Shown here: piece after piece, positions 27,373 to 35,102 of the stretch
How positions within the stretch are numbered: the first letter of the stretch is position 1
Layout of the letters: every line of letters begins with the position of its first letter
NCBI RefSeq assembly: GCF_003259745.1
Contig: NZ_QLMC01000004.1
Location: 434,001-498,000 of the forward strand
Direction: 5' to 3'
Length of the DNA: 64,000 nt
Origin: Larkinella arboricola
GTDB taxonomy: Bacteria > Bacteroidota > Bacteroidia > Cytophagales > Spirosomataceae
The notes under the pieces: model-generated
The model's input: only the letters and a program-made list of their open reading frames with translations
What the model was told of the DNA's origin: nothing
Databases searched by the model: none
Translations under genes and position numbers: made by a program

Positions 27373-29076
27373 TTATTTACCGCTTCCCTGTGCGCTGTTT
27401 AAATGACTTTCCGTAGGAAGATAGATCACGAACGTACTGCCGCGATGCGGTTGGCTGCGTACGGTAATATAACCCTGATGATTGTCAATGACTTTCTTGC
27501 AGATGGCCAGCCCTATGCCCGTACCCTGGTATTGGTTGAGACCATGCAGCCGCTGGAACAACCGGAAGATGCGGTCTTCATATTTCTGCTCAAATCCGAT
27601 ACCGTTGTCTGTAATCGAAATAAACGCATACGTGGGCGAACCGTTTGGTACGATCACCGCGGGAAGCTCGCTGGCTGGCAGGATGGACGTGCTGATCTGA
27701 ATAACCGGGTGTTGGCCGGGTTTGGAAAATTTCAGCGCATTCGACAGCAGATTCTGAAAAAGCTGCCGTAACTGCAAGGCGTCACCCTGAATAACGGGAA
27801 GGTCTTGGGTTTCGATCGTAGCCTGTTTCTGAAGAATGCTGGTTTCGAGATCGACAAGTACTTCGGAAAGAATCTGATTAAGATTCAGCGCTTCGAAAGG
27901 TTGTTGCTGGGTGGTCAGTCGGGAATAGGCGAGCAGGTCTTTTACCAATACCTTCATGCGAACGGCGGCACTCTGCATCCGGGTAATCAGATCGGTGCCG
28001 GACTCGTCGAGCTTCGGTGCATACTGCGTAATGAGCAGGTCGCCAAACGCCTGGATTTTGCGCAGGGGCTCCTGCAAGTCGTGCGAAGCGACGTAGGCAA
28101 ACTGACTTAACTCGGCATTGCTCCGGTTCAGTTCGCTGACGGTTGCCTGGAGTTCGCGCTGCGATTGTTCGAGTTTAGATTTTGCCAGCGCCAGTTCTTC
28201 TTTTTCCTGCAACGTTTGGCCCACAATCTTCTGGGCGTGAATATTCACCGCAAAACCCGTCCAGGCGGCAACCGGGGCCGGCTCGTTGGTTACGGGCAGG
28301 GCCGAGAAGAGGTGCCACTGGTAAGCTTGACTGGCCTGCTCTCTGAGCCGACACTGGTACTGGAACGGGAGTCCTTTAGCCGCCTGTCGGGTCCATTCTT
28401 TCCAGTAGGCCGAAAAATCGTCCGGGTGCATCACCTTCGCCCATCGGGTCTGGTTCAGGTTTTGAATGGAATGGCCGGTAAATTCGCCCACCCAGGCGTT
28501 GGCATACAGAAGTTGCCCGGCCTGGTTGGCGGTAAAAATCATGAGCGGCAGGGCATCGGTTACCCGTTTGTAATGCTGCTCACTGTCCTGAAGCCGTCCG
28601 GCCAGTTCCTGTAACTGCTCGTTTTTGTTTTTGATTTCATCGTAAGCCGACAGGGGCAGGTCCGTACTGAATTGCGACCGCCAGTTGGTCAGGTGCGTGG
28701 CATTAATTTTACGGGTTGGGGGCAGGTTGTAATATAACGTGATCCGGTTTCCTTTTTCACTACTGGCAATTTCAAGTTTCTCCACCAGCCGCTGGGCATA
28801 CAACAGGCCCTGATGAAGCGGGTTGGCCACCGGCAGATTCGGGTCTTCAATGCAGGCTGCTAAATAGTGTTTTTTGGGGGAGGTAATAGCCCCCAGGGTA
28901 AGCTGGGGCCGGGTTCCCTGCTCCATGGCGTATCGGGCCACCTCCGAGACCGCCGTGGCAAACGTGGTCTGGGAAGCCAGGGACAGACTTGCCAGTTCGG
29001 CCAGTTTCATGGTCCGTTTGTGGGCCAAAATCAAATCCATCTCGTTATCGAGCGATACCTTAACTAGTTCCTCCAT
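27373..29076 (-). CDS. PAS histidine kinase with a degenerate RsbT-like N-terminal domain
   Basis: 567 residues, last gene of the rsb operon, starting 5 bases after the phosphatase. Residues 1-125 resemble an RsbT-type ATPase (ILAHKRTMKLAELASLSLASQTTFATAVSEVARY), but the Mg-binding Asn of the N box is Tyr49 and the D-x-G-x-G box is lost (IEDPNL), so it should not bind ATP well. A helix (145-168) leads to a PAS domain (about 170-285), a coiled coil, the phosphoacceptor box ASHDLQEPLRKI with His332, and an intact kinase ATPase domain (LFQNLLSNALKFS, DNGIGF, GTGIGLAICKK). No membrane segment is present, so it senses inside the cell, probably the stressosome. No response regulator is beside it. 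Confidence 0.85.
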   Translation of the reverse strand: MEELVKVSLDNEMDLILAHKRTMKLAELASLSLASQTTFATAVSEVARYAMEQGTRPQLTLGAITSPKKHYLAACIEDPNLPVANPLHQGLLYAQRLVEKLEIASSEKGNRITLYYNLPPTRKINATHLTNWRSQFSTDLPLSAYDEIKNKNEQLQELAGRLQDSEQHYKRVTDALPLMIFTANQAGQLLYANAWVGEFTGHSIQNLNQTRWAKVMHPDDFSAYWKEWTRQAAKGLPFQYQCRLREQASQAYQWHLFSALPVTNEPAPVAAWTGFAVNIHAQKIVGQTLQEKEELALAKSKLEQSQRELQATVSELNRSNAELSQFAYVASHDLQEPLRKIQAFGDLLITQYAPKLDESGTDLITRMQSAAVRMKVLVKDLLAYSRLTTQQQPFEALNLNQILSEVLVDLETSILQKQATIETQDLPVIQGDALQLRQLFQNLLSNALKFSKPGQHPVIQISTSILPASELPAVIVPNGSPTYAFISITDNGIGFEQKYEDRIFRLFQRLHGLNQYQGTGIGLAICKKVIDNHQGYITVRSQPHRGSTFVIYLPTESHLNSAQGSGK

Positions 29077-29081
29077 CCTTT

Positions 29082-30092
29082 TTATAAACGTCCGATCAAT
29101 ACAGAGGTGTCATCCGTTCGTCGGGCATAATCTTTATACAAGGCCGCGGCCAGAATTGTTAAATCATACCGGTGAATCTGCGGATATTTTGAAACATCCC
29201 ACCGGGATTGCAGCCCGTCCGAACACATTACCACGAGCTGCCCGCGCGAAAACGGTATGACATGATTATTCATGGTATTGGGCAGGTTCATGCCAATAAT
29301 GCCGTTGTAGGACAGAACGTTTTTGGTCAGTGTAGGGCCGCTGAGCCGGGTTGAAATGTTGCCTACGCCACACCAGCTCCACTGCTGGCTTTTTGCATCA
29401 AAGACAATCACCGAACCCACCAGCCCCCGGGTTTTATTCACCGACTGGTGAATGTACCGAATGATATCTACCGGTTGGTGATGCGGGCAAATACGCAGGG
29501 CCTTGATAGCCTCCTGTACGGCCCGGTTTGCCTCCGGACCGTGCCCCAGGCCATCGCCCAGAAAGATTTTGATGTATTCGGATGTTCGTTTTACGTAACA
29601 GCCGTCGCCACAGACGATCTCACCGGGTTTGGGCACCAGCAGGGACCGAAACTCAAACCCGCCCGTCGGTGGTGGGGCTGGCATCGGGTCTTTAAAAAGC
29701 CGGACCAGCTGGACGGTTCCCCAACCCTTCAGGGAATAAAGCTGGAACTGGTCGGCCAGCCGATTGATGGCTCCCAATCCGTTTCCGAGTGTACCCGTCG
29801 TAGAGATGCCGTCCTGCATCATTCGCGCGGGGTCGGCCATGCCGGGGCCGTTGTCGATGCTGATGAGTTCGAGACCCGTCCTGCTGGTGGTTTGAAAATG
29901 CCGGACCAGAATTTCGCCCCCACCGCCGTGTTTGACCAGATTTGAGGTTAGTTCGGCGGTAATCAGGTCAATCTCGCTTAATCGCTGGGGGCGGAATCCC
30001 ACCTGGGTGGCAATCTGGGTAATTCCTTTTTTGGCGAGCGCCAGATAACTCCGATCCGTGGCCTGAAATCGTACGTGCGGGGAGTTATCCAT
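29082..30092 (-). CDS. RsbX-like PP2C/SpoIIE phosphatase fused to an RsbT-like ATPase domain
   Basis: 336 residues. Residues 1-130 are an anti-sigma-type ATPase domain with intact boxes: ITAELTSNLVKHGGGGE (Asn51), SIDNGPGMAD (Asp80) and LGNGLGAINRL. Residues 148-336 are a SpoIIE/RsbX phosphatase with the metal ligands VCGDG (Asp163), FLGDGLGHGPEA (Asp180), CSDGL (Asp292) and RTDDTSVLIG (Asp327/328). It should reset phosphorylated RsbS/RsbR in the stressosome. Its start overlaps the end of rsbT by 8 bases, a sign of translational coupling. Typical RsbX has only the phosphatase part, so the fusion is notable. Confidence 0.88.
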   Translation of the reverse strand: MDNSPHVRFQATDRSYLALAKKGITQIATQVGFRPQRLSEIDLITAELTSNLVKHGGGGEILVRHFQTTSRTGLELISIDNGPGMADPARMMQDGISTTGTLGNGLGAINRLADQFQLYSLKGWGTVQLVRLFKDPMPAPPPTGGFEFRSLLVPKPGEIVCGDGCYVKRTSEYIKIFLGDGLGHGPEANRAVQEAIKALRICPHHQPVDIIRYIHQSVNKTRGLVGSVIVFDAKSQQWSWCGVGNISTRLSGPTLTKNVLSYNGIIGMNLPNTMNNHVIPFSRGQLVVMCSDGLQSRWDVSKYPQIHRYDLTILAAALYKDYARRTDDTSVLIGRL

Positions 30093-30471
30093 TCTTCCAC
30101 TTTAAAATTGTCACAGTCGTTCCCTGCCCTACGGTACTTTTAAGATCAAATTCGTTAACCAGCCGTTTGGCGCCGGGAAGGCCCAGTCCCAGGCTTTTCC
30201 CGGTCGAGTAGCCGTCCTGCATGGCTAGGCTCAGGTCTGCAATTCCGGGGCCTTTATCCGTGAATGTAAGTCGGACGCCCGATTCGCGTCCTTTGCTCAC
30301 CACTTCGATCAGGACTTCACCCCCGCCCGCGTAACGAAACATATTCCGGACCAGTTCGCTGGCTGCCGTGATGAGTTTGGTCTGGTTGACAATGCCCATG
30401 CCGATTTTAACAGCCGCTTCCTTGACGCGATTTCGGAAAGGGACCAGGTCCTGTTCACGCGAGATGGACAT
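30085..30471 (-). CDS. rsbT: RsbT-type switch serine kinase / anti-sigma regulatory factor
   Basis: About 128 residues from MSISREQDL, seven bases after the rsbS stop; a start at 30498 (overlapping rsbS by 20 bases) is also possible. The GHKL fold has intact boxes: TAASELVRNMFRYAGGGE, FTDKGPGIADLSLAMQDG and GLGLPGAKRLVNEF, close to Bacillus RsbT throughout. In known stressosomes RsbT phosphorylates RsbS and RsbR on stress, is released, and then activates an output protein. No RsbU is encoded here; the RsbT-like phosphatase and kinase just downstream are the candidate partners. Confidence 0.92.
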   Translation of the reverse strand: MSISREQDLVPFRNRVKEAAVKIGMGIVNQTKLITAASELVRNMFRYAGGGEVLIEVVSKGRESGVRLTFTDKGPGIADLSLAMQDGYSTGKSLGLGLPGAKRLVNEFDLKSTVGQGTTVTILKWKNG

Positions 30472-30478
30472 ACGGTCT

Positions 30479-30877
30479 TTACTCAATGTTATCACCATCG
30501 TCGTCTGCCACGTCAGTATCCCAGTCAAGCTTTTCTTGCAAAAGGGCCATACCTCGTTCGACGTCGAGGGCCGTATGCACGCCTTTTAACGATAAACCGA
30601 GCTCGATCAAGGTAATGGCAACCGCGGGCTGCATGCCCACGACAACGGTTTCGGCATCCAGTACGCGGGTCATACTGGCAATGTTGCCCAGAATCCGGCC
30701 CATAAACGAATCGACGATGGATACCGCCGAAATGTCGATGAGCACACCCCGAGCCCCGGTTTGGTGAACCTTCTGAACCAGATCGCTTTCCAGATTTAAG
30801 GCCAGTCGGTCGTACAAATCAACTTGAATGGTGACCAAAAGAAAAGGCCCCATTCGCAGGATGGGTATTTTATCCAT
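30479..30877 (-). CDS. rsbS: RsbS stressosome scaffold, single STAS domain
   Basis: 132 residues. The STAS fold is highly conserved with Bacillus RsbS, including VLIDISAVSIVDSFMGRILGNI with the phosphorylatable Ser57 (equivalent to Ser59) and DAETVVVGMQPAVAITLIELGL. The C-terminal 20 residues are acidic (DWDTDVADDDGDNIE). RsbS forms the core shell of the stressosome with RsbR and holds RsbT until phosphorylated. It starts 7 bases after rsbR. Confidence 0.93.
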   Translation of the reverse strand: MDKIPILRMGPFLLVTIQVDLYDRLALNLESDLVQKVHQTGARGVLIDISAVSIVDSFMGRILGNIASMTRVLDAETVVVGMQPAVAITLIELGLSLKGVHTALDVERGMALLQEKLDWDTDVADDDGDNIE

Positions 30878-30884
30878 ATACGGT

Positions 30885-31748
30885 TTAGAGAGCCTTTTTA
30901 TCTACATCGATTCGCTTGACGGCCATTCTGCTCATAGCGAAAGCATGTTTGAGGGCGCTGGCTAAAGATGCTTTGGTAATAATATTCGATAAATCGATAC
31001 CCAGGTGAACAACGGTTTGCGCAATTTCGGGCCGGATACCGCTAATGATGCACTCGGCTCCCATCAAACGTGTAGCACTGACGGTTTTGATCAGGTGCTG
31101 GGCCACCAGCGAGTCCACGGCGGGTACGCCGGAGATGTCCAGAATAGCGATGTTGCTGCCCGTGTCCACAATGCGTTGAAGCAGGTTTTCCATCACAACC
31201 TGGGTGCGTGAACTATCCAGCGTTCCAATGATGGGCAGCGCCAGAATTCCTTCCCAGATCTGAATAACCGGGGTTGAAATATCGCTGATTTCCTCGGTTT
31301 GCCGCAGAATGACCTCTTCACGGCCTTTAATAAACGTTTCAAACGTAACCACCCCCAGCGAGTCCAGCAGGCGGTTGATTCTTACGCTTTCCTCAAAGAG
31401 CCGGGCGGGGTCGGTTATCTCCTGCCGGATCAGGTCCAGGATGGCATCTTTCAGACTGAAGATGTATAAACCGGTTTCGCGGGGTGAAAAACCCTGCTGG
31501 GCGCGGTAAACCGAAATGCCGGAAAGGATTTCGAATACTTCGTCGAACTGGATAGAATCGACCTGATCGATATTTTCCTCCGTCAGACTTCTGGCTAATG
31601 CATTTACTAATTCTTCGGACTGAGCACGCAGTTCGTCGTTGCTCATTAAGTCGTCCCGAAGGCTGTCACTGGTTAATTGTTTCTGGATCCACAGATCAAG
31701 CAGCCGTGCTTTGTTTGATTGGATGAGTTGGGTTAAGCTATTAGCCAT
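30885..31748 (-). CDS. rsbR: RsbR stressosome co-antagonist, sensor domain plus STAS
   Basis: About 287 residues from MANSLTQL (start chosen because the family begins there; a Met six codons earlier also exists). Residues 1-150 are an all-helical N-terminal turret domain of the RsbR kind (NKARLLDLWIQKQL, RINRLLDSLGVVTFETFI), and 165-280 are the STAS domain. The two phosphorylation sites correspond to Ser213 (VPAVDSLVAQH, Thr in Bacillus) and Thr245 (RPEIAQTVVHLG). It is the first gene of the operon and the likely stress sensor. Confidence 0.92.
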   Translation of the reverse strand: MANSLTQLIQSNKARLLDLWIQKQLTSDSLRDDLMSNDELRAQSEELVNALARSLTEENIDQVDSIQFDEVFEILSGISVYRAQQGFSPRETGLYIFSLKDAILDLIRQEITDPARLFEESVRINRLLDSLGVVTFETFIKGREEVILRQTEEISDISTPVIQIWEGILALPIIGTLDSSRTQVVMENLLQRIVDTGSNIAILDISGVPAVDSLVAQHLIKTVSATRLMGAECIISGIRPEIAQTVVHLGIDLSNIITKASLASALKHAFAMSRMAVKRIDVDKKAL

Positions 31749-32046
31749 AAGGAAGGTGATTGACAAACTACAATATTAACAGAATATTTTAGATTGAAGC
31801 CTATTCTTCCGTAGGGGACTACCGAATGGAACGCCGGCTGAAGGCCGTTCGGGTATCGCAGGAAGTTGATCAAGAGTGTACTAATCCAGTTTAAGGCATT
31901 CATTAACATACTTTCACGGGCTAAGATACAAAGAAGCAAATCCGGGCAGCAGCTAAATGAGGTTCTGGCCCCGCCCGGCATCTCTAACCCGCCATCGCTC
32001 TACGGCTTCTTGAAACCCTTCCTGAACAGGTAAGAAGTTGCTGTCC

Positions 32047-32385
32047 TCATTTCCCGATGATCTCTTTGCGATGGGTCAGGCCCCAGTAATGGAGTTCTTC
32101 TAGTACCTTCTCCAACGACTTTCCGTGGGCTGTAATGGAATATTCGACCGTCGGCGGAAAGGTATCATAGACGGCTCTTTGTACCAGTTTATTTCCCTCC
32201 AGACTTTTCAACTCCTTCGACAGCGTTTTATCGGTAATGCCCAGCACTTCTTTTGACAGTTGCTTGAACCGTTTCGGACCTGAGGCTAACGCAAATAAAA
32301 TCAGTAATTTCCACCGGCCTTCCAGTGCTTCCAGGGCGTCCCTGATGGAAAGCATATTTTTGGGGCATCCTTCTCCTTTCAGCAT
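32047..32385 (-). CDS. HxlR family winged-helix transcriptional regulator
   Basis: 112 residues. The N-terminal Cys (GEGCPKNML) typical of redox-sensing HxlR members is present, followed by ALEALEGRWKLLILFALASGPKRFKQLSKEV, GITDKTLSKELKSLEGNKLVQR (recognition helix) and TVEYSITAHGKSL. It is divergent from a DoxX gene, and a 14-base palindrome at 32432-32445 lies between them. It probably represses that gene and itself, in response to reactive electrophiles or oxidants. Confidence 0.92.
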   Translation of the reverse strand: MLKGEGCPKNMLSIRDALEALEGRWKLLILFALASGPKRFKQLSKEVLGITDKTLSKELKSLEGNKLVQRAVYDTFPPTVEYSITAHGKSLEKVLEELHYWGLTHRKEIIGK

Positions 32386-32431
32386 TTCTTGACTGTTTAG
32401 CTAGTGTATGTTTTTGCGATACTATCTCGGA

Positions 32432-32445
32432 GGATAGCGCTATCC
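32432..32445. promoter_or_regulatory. Candidate HxlR operator, perfect palindrome
   Basis: GGATAGCGCTATCC, a perfect 14-base palindrome in the divergent control region, 47 bases before the hxlR-type start and 70 before the DoxX start. Dimeric winged-helix regulators bind such sites. Confidence 0.55.
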
Positions 32446-32515
32446 AACGTGGAAGTGCTTTCGATTGGAAAGCGAATGTAAAGACTTTTGTGTCATTCAT
32501 AAAAAAGATCATCAA

Positions 32516-32926
32516 ATGACCAATCCGCCAAAGTCTTTAAAAACCATGCACCTGCTTCTCTGGGCCGCACAGGTTATACTGGCAGCCAGTTTTAGCTGGG
32601 CCGCCGGAATGAAATTGTTTCAACCGATTGAAACGTTAGCCGTCATGTGGCCCTGGGCCGGTCAGGTTCCGGTTAGCCTGGTAAAAGGTACCGGCATCGT
32701 AGATTTATTGGGGGCTGTCGGCTTGATCCTGCCCGCCCTGTTTCGCCTAAAACCGCTAGTAACGCCCCTTGCGGCTAGTTGCCTAGTGGTCCTGATGGTC
32801 TGCGCCGGTATTTTTCATCTTGTCCGGGGAGAAGCATCGCAAATCGGGACGAATGTATTTTTTGCCGTCATGGCCGCTTTTGTGGCCTGGGGAAGAGTAC
32901 GGAAAGCGCCCATATCCTCCCGATGA
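32516..32926 (+). CDS. DoxX family membrane protein
   Basis: About 136 residues from MTNPPKSL; a frame open from 32465 would add 17 residues with no family support. Four membrane segments are visible: LLLWAAQVILAASFSWAAG, VSLVKGTGIVDLLGAVGLILPAL, VTPLAASCLVVLMVCAGIFHLV and NVFFAVMAAFVAWG. The AGMKLF motif after the first helix is typical of DoxX-like proteins, which are linked to redox and quinone stress. It is divergent from the HxlR regulator that likely controls it. Confidence 0.85.
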   Translation: MTNPPKSLKTMHLLLWAAQVILAASFSWAAGMKLFQPIETLAVMWPWAGQVPVSLVKGTGIVDLLGAVGLILPALFRLKPLVTPLAASCLVVLMVCAGIFHLVRGEASQIGTNVFFAVMAAFVAWGRVRKAPISSR

Positions 32927-32945
32927 TCGTAGCTGTGCCGCCTGC

Positions 32946-33191
32946 TTAACGCTCGTCTGATTGACCAGTGTTCAGGGTAACGTAGGCGGCTTTTAATTTT
33001 TGTTTCGTTTCCGAATCGTCGGAGGTGCAGGAGCCGAAGCCTTCGCCGGTCTGGTGGTCCCAGTGCACCTTCGACCAGTCAATCGTTGGATCAACACTGC
33101 TCAGCAAGTTGATAAAAGCTTCTCTTAGCTTTTCAAAATTCGGCTTATGGGGTAGGTCTATACGGTGGTCCTGTTCTTCCGAGTTGTCCAT
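32946..33191 (-). CDS. Hypothetical small protein
   Basis: 81 residues, not recognised. It is acidic and soluble (MDNSEEQDHRIDLPHKPNFEK, DPTIDWSKVHWDHQTGEGFG, DSETKQKLKAAYVTLN). No signal peptide or membrane segment is seen. It is convergent with the DoxX gene, 19 bases away. Confidence 0.55.
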   Translation of the reverse strand: MDNSEEQDHRIDLPHKPNFEKLREAFINLLSSVDPTIDWSKVHWDHQTGEGFGSCTSDDSETKQKLKAAYVTLNTGQSDER

Positions 33192-33304
33192 GAGTAGGCG
33201 AGTTTTTCTACCAAGGTAAACAAATTCAGTTAGGCTACCTAAGCACCCTCCGCTGTTCTATTGCCGGGCTGAAAAAACAATTCGGAACCGGGTTAGGAAA
33301 CGAA

Positions 33305-33335
33305 AAACGCCCAATACGTGATGTATTGGGCGTTT
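33305..33335 (-). terminator. Terminator of the tRNA-Arg gene
   Basis: Perfect 13-base arms AAACGCCCAATAC / GTATTGGGCGTTT with a five-base loop, 13 bases past the 3' end of the tRNA on the minus strand, where it is followed by more T. Confidence 0.85.
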
Positions 33336-33348
33336 CTGATAATTTTCG

Positions 33349-33422
33349 TGCACTCGTAGGGATTCGAACCCCAAACCTCCTGATCCGTAGTCAGGTGCTC
33401 TATCCAATTGAGCTACGAATGC
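33349..33422 (-). tRNA. tRNA-Arg (anticodon ACG)
   Basis: 74 bases. The acceptor stem pairs GCATTCG with CGAGTGC (one T-G pair) and the discriminator base is A. The D arm has AGCTCAATTGGATAGAGCA, the anticodon stem CCTGA / TCAGG encloses CTACGGA, giving anticodon ACG, and the T arm is GGGTTCGAATCCC-like. CCA is not encoded. Inosine at the wobble position would let it read CGT, CGC and CGA. Confidence 0.95.
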
Positions 33423-33494
33423 ATTTCCCGTCTTGGGACTGCAAAAGTAAAATAAAAAAGATACGATTCAAATGGCTGGCCAGAAATTTTTCGG

Positions 33495-34289
33495 CTATTT
33501 CCCCATAAAAATGGGTTTTCGCTTCTGCAAAAAAGCCATGATCCCCTCGGCGGCATCCCGCGACTGCCCCAGTTGATTCTGATACTGAGCTTCTTGCTCC
33601 AACTGCGCTTCCAGATCGTTATGGAGCGATTGATTCAACGCTAATTTCATCAATCCGATGGCCTGGGTAGGAGCGCTGGCGTAATTCGTAACGATTTCGG
33701 CCACGGCATTGTCCAGTTCGGCGGCTGGAACCGAGCGGGTGACCAGACCCAGTTGCGCGGCCTCCGGACCGTATACCCGCCGACCGGTGCTGCATAGCTC
33801 AAATGCGCGCTGGGCACCCAGCAGGCGCGGTAGGAAAAACGTAGAGCCCGCGTCGGGCATTAGGCCAATCCCGACAAAGAGCAGTGATAAATACCCTTCA
33901 TCGGTGGCAATCACCACGTCGCAGGCCAGCGCCAGCGAACAACCTGCCCCGGCGGCTACCCCGTTTAGCCGGCAAACCACCGGTTTTGGCAGATTCCGGA
34001 TCGCCCGAATCATGGGGTGATACGTCGAGCGCAGCAGATCGCCCATCGAAAAGCCGTCCGTGCCCTGGAGCTGTCCGGCGGCTTCCTTCAGATCAGCGCC
34101 CGAACAAAATGCCTTGTCGCCCGCACCCGTCAGAATCACCACGCGCACGGTATCGTCGGCTCCGGCGGTCTGGATGGCGCTCGTAATCTCCCGGATCAAC
34201 GCCGGACTCAGCGCGTTGTGTACCTGCGGGCGGTTAAGGGTGATCTGGCAAATACCGTCCGAAACAGAAAACAGCAGGTGTTCAAACAT
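33495..34289 (-). CDS. Enoyl-CoA hydratase/isomerase family protein
   Basis: 264 residues of the crotonase fold. ILTGAGDKAFCSGADLKEAAG builds the CoA site, VVCRLNGVAAGAGCSLALACDVVIA provides the oxyanion-hole Gly region, and EGYLSLLFVGIGLMPDAGSTFFLPRLLG is the second active-site region with Asp in place of the usual second Glu, as in PaaG-type isomerases. It ends with the F-x-x-K-R-K-P-x-F motif. It likely hydrates or isomerises an unsaturated acyl-CoA in fatty acid or phenylacetate breakdown. Confidence 0.9.
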   Translation of the reverse strand: MFEHLLFSVSDGICQITLNRPQVHNALSPALIREITSAIQTAGADDTVRVVILTGAGDKAFCSGADLKEAAGQLQGTDGFSMGDLLRSTYHPMIRAIRNLPKPVVCRLNGVAAGAGCSLALACDVVIATDEGYLSLLFVGIGLMPDAGSTFFLPRLLGAQRAFELCSTGRRVYGPEAAQLGLVTRSVPAAELDNAVAEIVTNYASAPTQAIGLMKLALNQSLHNDLEAQLEQEAQYQNQLGQSRDAAEGIMAFLQKRKPIFMGK

Positions 34290-34345
34290 GGGTGGAGTGG
34301 TTTAAGGGTAAAGGCGGTTTGGGCGACCGGTGCCGGTTTGCCCCG

Positions 34346-35035
34346 TCAAATCATTAGCACAACCGTTAGCAGGCTCACAACTAATCCCAGTGCCATACCA
34401 GCCGCGACCTGGGTGGGTGTGTGGGCGTTCAGGTGTAACCGGGCACTGGCCAGCAAACCCGCCAGAATGATCAGCAACAGGAGCGGATACAGCAGCGTGA
34501 GTTCGCTGTATTTGACGGCAATGCCGAACAGGACGCCCACCATTCCACTAATGCCGACGCTATGGGCACTGATTTTCCAGAACAGACTAATCAGGCCAAC
34601 TAACGTAACCGATACCGTTACGCTGCCCAGTACAATCCCGATTTCCGGTGCAATATCCGAAAGCGGAGAAAGACGGAACGTAAACAGCAGGGTAGTGGTG
34701 GTGTAAAGCAGGGCCGTCAGGAAATACGGCAACCGCCGGTCGCGCAACTCGTCCATGTGCAGGCTGCGGACGTGCCCCATGCGGTGCATGAAATAAATGA
34801 GAAAGGCCGGAACCAGAAACGTACTGATGCCAATCAGCATCAGCAGACTTAGTCTAAAAGTTGCCGTAAACGTGTCGACCCCCAGCACCGCCGGTGCCCT
34901 GAACAACAGAATGCTGAACAGAATGGTGGGCATCAACAGCGGGTGAAAAATCGCCGACAGCGCGCGGGCCAGTATGATGCTTACCTTCTCGGGTTTCAAA
35001 TTTCGGTCTTCGGTCAACCGTTGCTCTTCAATCAT
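34346..35035 (-). CDS. PAP2-like membrane phosphatase
   Basis: 229 residues with about six membrane segments. The C-terminal half holds the type 2 phosphatidic acid phosphatase motifs KISAHSVGISG (with the SxxxH pair) and ARLHLNAHTPTQVAAG (with the last His). The first motif (K-x6-R-P) is not obvious; HMDELRDRRLPYFL is the nearest. It probably removes phosphate from a lipid phosphate at the inner membrane. It is 67 bases before the rpoN stop in the minus direction's reverse order, so co-transcription with rpoN is possible. Confidence 0.82.
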   Translation of the reverse strand: MIEEQRLTEDRNLKPEKVSIILARALSAIFHPLLMPTILFSILLFRAPAVLGVDTFTATFRLSLLMLIGISTFLVPAFLIYFMHRMGHVRSLHMDELRDRRLPYFLTALLYTTTTLLFTFRLSPLSDIAPEIGIVLGSVTVSVTLVGLISLFWKISAHSVGISGMVGVLFGIAVKYSELTLLYPLLLLIILAGLLASARLHLNAHTPTQVAAGMALGLVVSLLTVVLMI

Positions 35036-35102
35036 TTAGCAAAATTAACAAAGCGTAACGATTAATAGTAGCGTTTAAACCGTCAACCGAAAACCAAAAC
35101 AA

